Shown here one piece after another: positions 7,726 to 8,820 of a stretch of DNA of 8,820 bases. A program made the translations under genes and the position numbers. The notes under the pieces were generated by a model. The model saw nothing but the letters and a program-made list of their open reading frames with translations. It ran no database searches and was not told the DNA's origin. The stretch lies in NCBI GenBank assembly GCA_031272375.1, contig JAISTY010000233.1, forward strand, positions 1 through 8,820, read 5' to 3'. The DNA comes from Opitutaceae bacterium. Its GTDB lineage: Bacteria > Verrucomicrobiota > Verrucomicrobiia > Opitutales > Opitutaceae. How positions within the stretch are numbered: position 1 is the stretch's first letter; the number at the start of each line of letters is the position of its first letter.

Positions 7726-7731
7726 TATACT
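7726..7731 (+). promoter_or_regulatory. Possible -10 promoter box before the aldolase
   Basis: TATACT matches five of six bases of the TATAAT consensus and lies in a short AT-rich run (7720-7730) directly before the aldolase start at 7745. No good -35 box is found about 17 bases upstream, where the CTCTGTG repeat lies. If real, the transcript would have a very short leader. The alternative is that the aldolase is read through from rhaB. Confidence 0.2.
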
Positions 7732-7744
7732 ACCTACCAACATC

Positions 7745-8563
7745 ATGCAAACCAAGCCATCCGCACCCGTCCTCCCGAACTATGTTTTCCAATGGAAAAC
7801 CGGCGCCGATCCGAAGACCTCCGCCGCAATTAACAAGTTCTTCAACAGCACGCCCATACGCGTCCTTAAAGACCGCATTTGCGACATCGGACGCCGCATG
7901 TGGCAGCGCGAATACACCGACGGCAACGGTGGCAACATGACCATCCGCGTCGGTGACAACCTTTTTCTGACAACACAAACACTCATCTCAAAAGGGTTTA
8001 TGACGCCCGACACCATTGCCCTTGTGGACGGCGAGGGACGGCAGCTTGCCGGCAAATACAAGCGCACCAGCGAATGTCTCACCCACCTTGCCATCTACCG
8101 CAACCAACCCGCCGCCCGCGCCACATGTCACGCGCATCCCGTTCATGCGACGGCCTTTGCGGTTGCGAATCTCCAGCCGCCGACCGGCATGATTCCAGAA
8201 GCCGAGGTTTTCCTCGGACAAATTGGACTCGCCCCCTACCACACTCCCGGCACCCAAGAACTTGCGCAAGCCGTTGGACAAGCTGCCGTTAACCACAACT
8301 CCATCCTCATGATCAACCACGGTGTCATTACTTGGGGGGAACACATTGAAGATGCCTATTGGAAAATGGAGAACACCGAGGCCTACTGCAAAACCATCCA
8401 TATAGCCGCGACGCTTCGTGCCGGATTCAGCGCCATCACCGCGCGCCAGGTTCGCGACCTCATCGCACTCCGCAAAACCCTTGGCATGAACGACCCTCGC
8501 GAAACCCTCCCCGACGCGCGTCTCCTCGACAACACCGCCTTCCTAAAGCGTCTCCCCAAATAA
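7745..8563 (+). CDS. Class II aldolase/adducin family protein, probable L-rhamnulose- or L-fuculose-1-phosphate aldolase
   Basis: The 272-aa product is a zinc-dependent class II aldolase. Its expected reaction is retro-aldol cleavage of rhamnulose-1-phosphate (or fuculose-1-phosphate) to DHAP and L-lactaldehyde in the cytoplasm. Visible motifs: GNGGNMTIR around 61-68 (phosphate-binding GGN), SKGFM at 82-86, the catalytic Glu110 in TSE, metal-binding His129 and His131 in CHAHP, and His192 in MINHGVITWG. These line up with E. coli FucA Glu73, His92, His94 and His155. PYHTPGTQELA is also typical of the family. Length is near E. coli RhaD (274 aa), but the sequence looks closer to the FucA branch and lacks RhaD's long insert, so I give no gene symbol. 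The position 124 bases after rhaB on the same strand argues for rhamnulose-1-phosphate as substrate. Planctomycetes and Verrucomicrobia also use class II aldolases in microcompartment-based fucose/rhamnose breakdown, but no shell genes are visible. The start ATG at 7745-7747 has no Shine-Dalgarno. Base composition is less extreme than in rhaB. Confidence 0.88.
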   Translation: MQTKPSAPVLPNYVFQWKTGADPKTSAAINKFFNSTPIRVLKDRICDIGRRMWQREYTDGNGGNMTIRVGDNLFLTTQTLISKGFMTPDTIALVDGEGRQLAGKYKRTSECLTHLAIYRNQPAARATCHAHPVHATAFAVANLQPPTGMIPEAEVFLGQIGLAPYHTPGTQELAQAVGQAAVNHNSILMINHGVITWGEHIEDAYWKMENTEAYCKTIHIAATLRAGFSAITARQVRDLIALRKTLGMNDPRETLPDARLLDNTAFLKRLPK

Positions 8564-8578
8564 CCCCGCCCCCATTAA

Positions 8579-8607
8579 GGGACAGGCAAAAAATAGCTTG
8601 CCATCCC
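8579..8607. repeat. Hairpin upstream of the transposase, candidate REP-like element or aldolase terminator
   Basis: GGCAA (8585-8589) pairs with TTGCC (8598-8602) across an 8-base loop. Beyond an internal bulge (ACA on the left, AT on the right), GGG (8579-8581) pairs with CCC (8605-8607). The structure lies in the 72-base gap between the aldolase stop and the transposase start. REP-associated transposases usually have imperfect palindromes close to their genes, and a bulged stem of this size fits. It could instead end the aldolase transcript, although no T-tract follows. Confidence 0.4.
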
Positions 8608-8635
8608 CCTTCCCCTCTACATCCCCATCCCCGCC

Positions 8636-8820
8636 ATGAGACACCGCCGCATCAAAATTCCCCCCGCCGAAGGCGAGGCCGTCTATCACTGCATCTCCCG
8701 AACCGTCAACGGAGAGCGTTGCCTCGACGACCCCGCAAAAGAAGTCCTCCGCAAACAACTCTGGAAAACCGCAGAGTTCTGCGGCGTCCGCGTCCTTACT
8801 TACGCGTTGATGTCCAATCA
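8636..8820 (+). CDS. REP-associated tyrosine transposase (RAYT, IS200-like Y1_Tnp family), 3' partial
   Basis: From the ATG at 8636-8638 the frame is open to the window edge, giving 61 full codons plus two bases of a further codon. The N-terminal pattern is characteristic of transposases related to IS200/IS605 TnpA that act on REP palindromes: a basic start (MRHRRIK), then YHCISRTVNGERCLDD, a helix (KEVLRKQLWKTAEFCG), and VLTYALMSN. In the family the last motif continues into the HUH metal-binding histidines (NHFH type). The final two bases, CA, fit the first histidine. The catalytic tyrosine and C-terminal half are outside the window, so intactness cannot be judged. These enzymes cut and join single-stranded DNA at hairpins and are usually single-copy domesticated genes that spread REP elements. 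The hairpin at 8579-8607 is a candidate substrate. The C-rich leader has no Shine-Dalgarno. Confidence 0.85.
   Translation, partial: MRHRRIKIPPAEGEAVYHCISRTVNGERCLDDPAKEVLRKQLWKTAEFCGVRVLTYALMSN

Noticed and set aside
1..8820. tRNA or rRNA genes
   Set aside because: I saw no cloverleaf-type sequence with a TTCRA T-loop in the short intergenic gaps, and no rRNA-like conserved stretches. Coding genes fill almost all of the window.

Overview
This is a GC-rich bacterial window with C-rich coding strands and tightly packed genes. It carries an incomplete gene at each end. The gene mix is a GH2 glycosidase, rhamnose/fucose-type catabolism, a REP-associated transposase and a metG-lspA-murA cluster. 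Together with the absence of Shine-Dalgarno sequences, it suggests Verrucomicrobia, possibly Opitutaceae. That placement is an inference from style and content; there is no rRNA or other marker here.

Layout: (1) 2-2500, plus strand, most of a GH2 beta-galactosidase-type glycosidase whose 5' end lies outside the window. (2) 2564-6011, minus strand, a compact housekeeping operon transcribed metG (methionyl-tRNA synthetase), lspA (signal peptidase II), murA (first committed enzyme of peptidoglycan synthesis), with gaps of 19 and 6 bases. It converges on the GH2 gene across a 63-base gap holding a GC-rich inverted repeat. (3) 6012-6132, a divergent control region with an operator-like palindrome. 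(4) 6133-8563, plus strand, rhamnulokinase (rhaB) followed by a class II aldolase of the fuculose/rhamnulose-1-phosphate aldolase family. The two are separated by 124 bases containing a hairpin and degenerate 9-base CTCTGTG repeats. (5) 8636 to the window end, the start of a REP-associated (Y1/HUH-type) transposase, with a hairpin just upstream.

How the genes fit together: rhaB phosphorylates L-rhamnulose and the aldolase would split the product into DHAP and L-lactaldehyde, so the plus-strand pair is a partial rhamnose (or fucose) pathway. The isomerase is not visible. The GH2 enzyme may release sugars from a polysaccharide feeding such pathways, but the housekeeping operon separates it from rhaB, so that link is weak. 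The most unusual points are the lack of recognisable ribosome binding sites at all six visible starts, a MurA with altered active-site surroundings, and the hairpins and repeats near the transposase. I saw no clearly new multi-gene system, and no tRNA, rRNA or CRISPR array.
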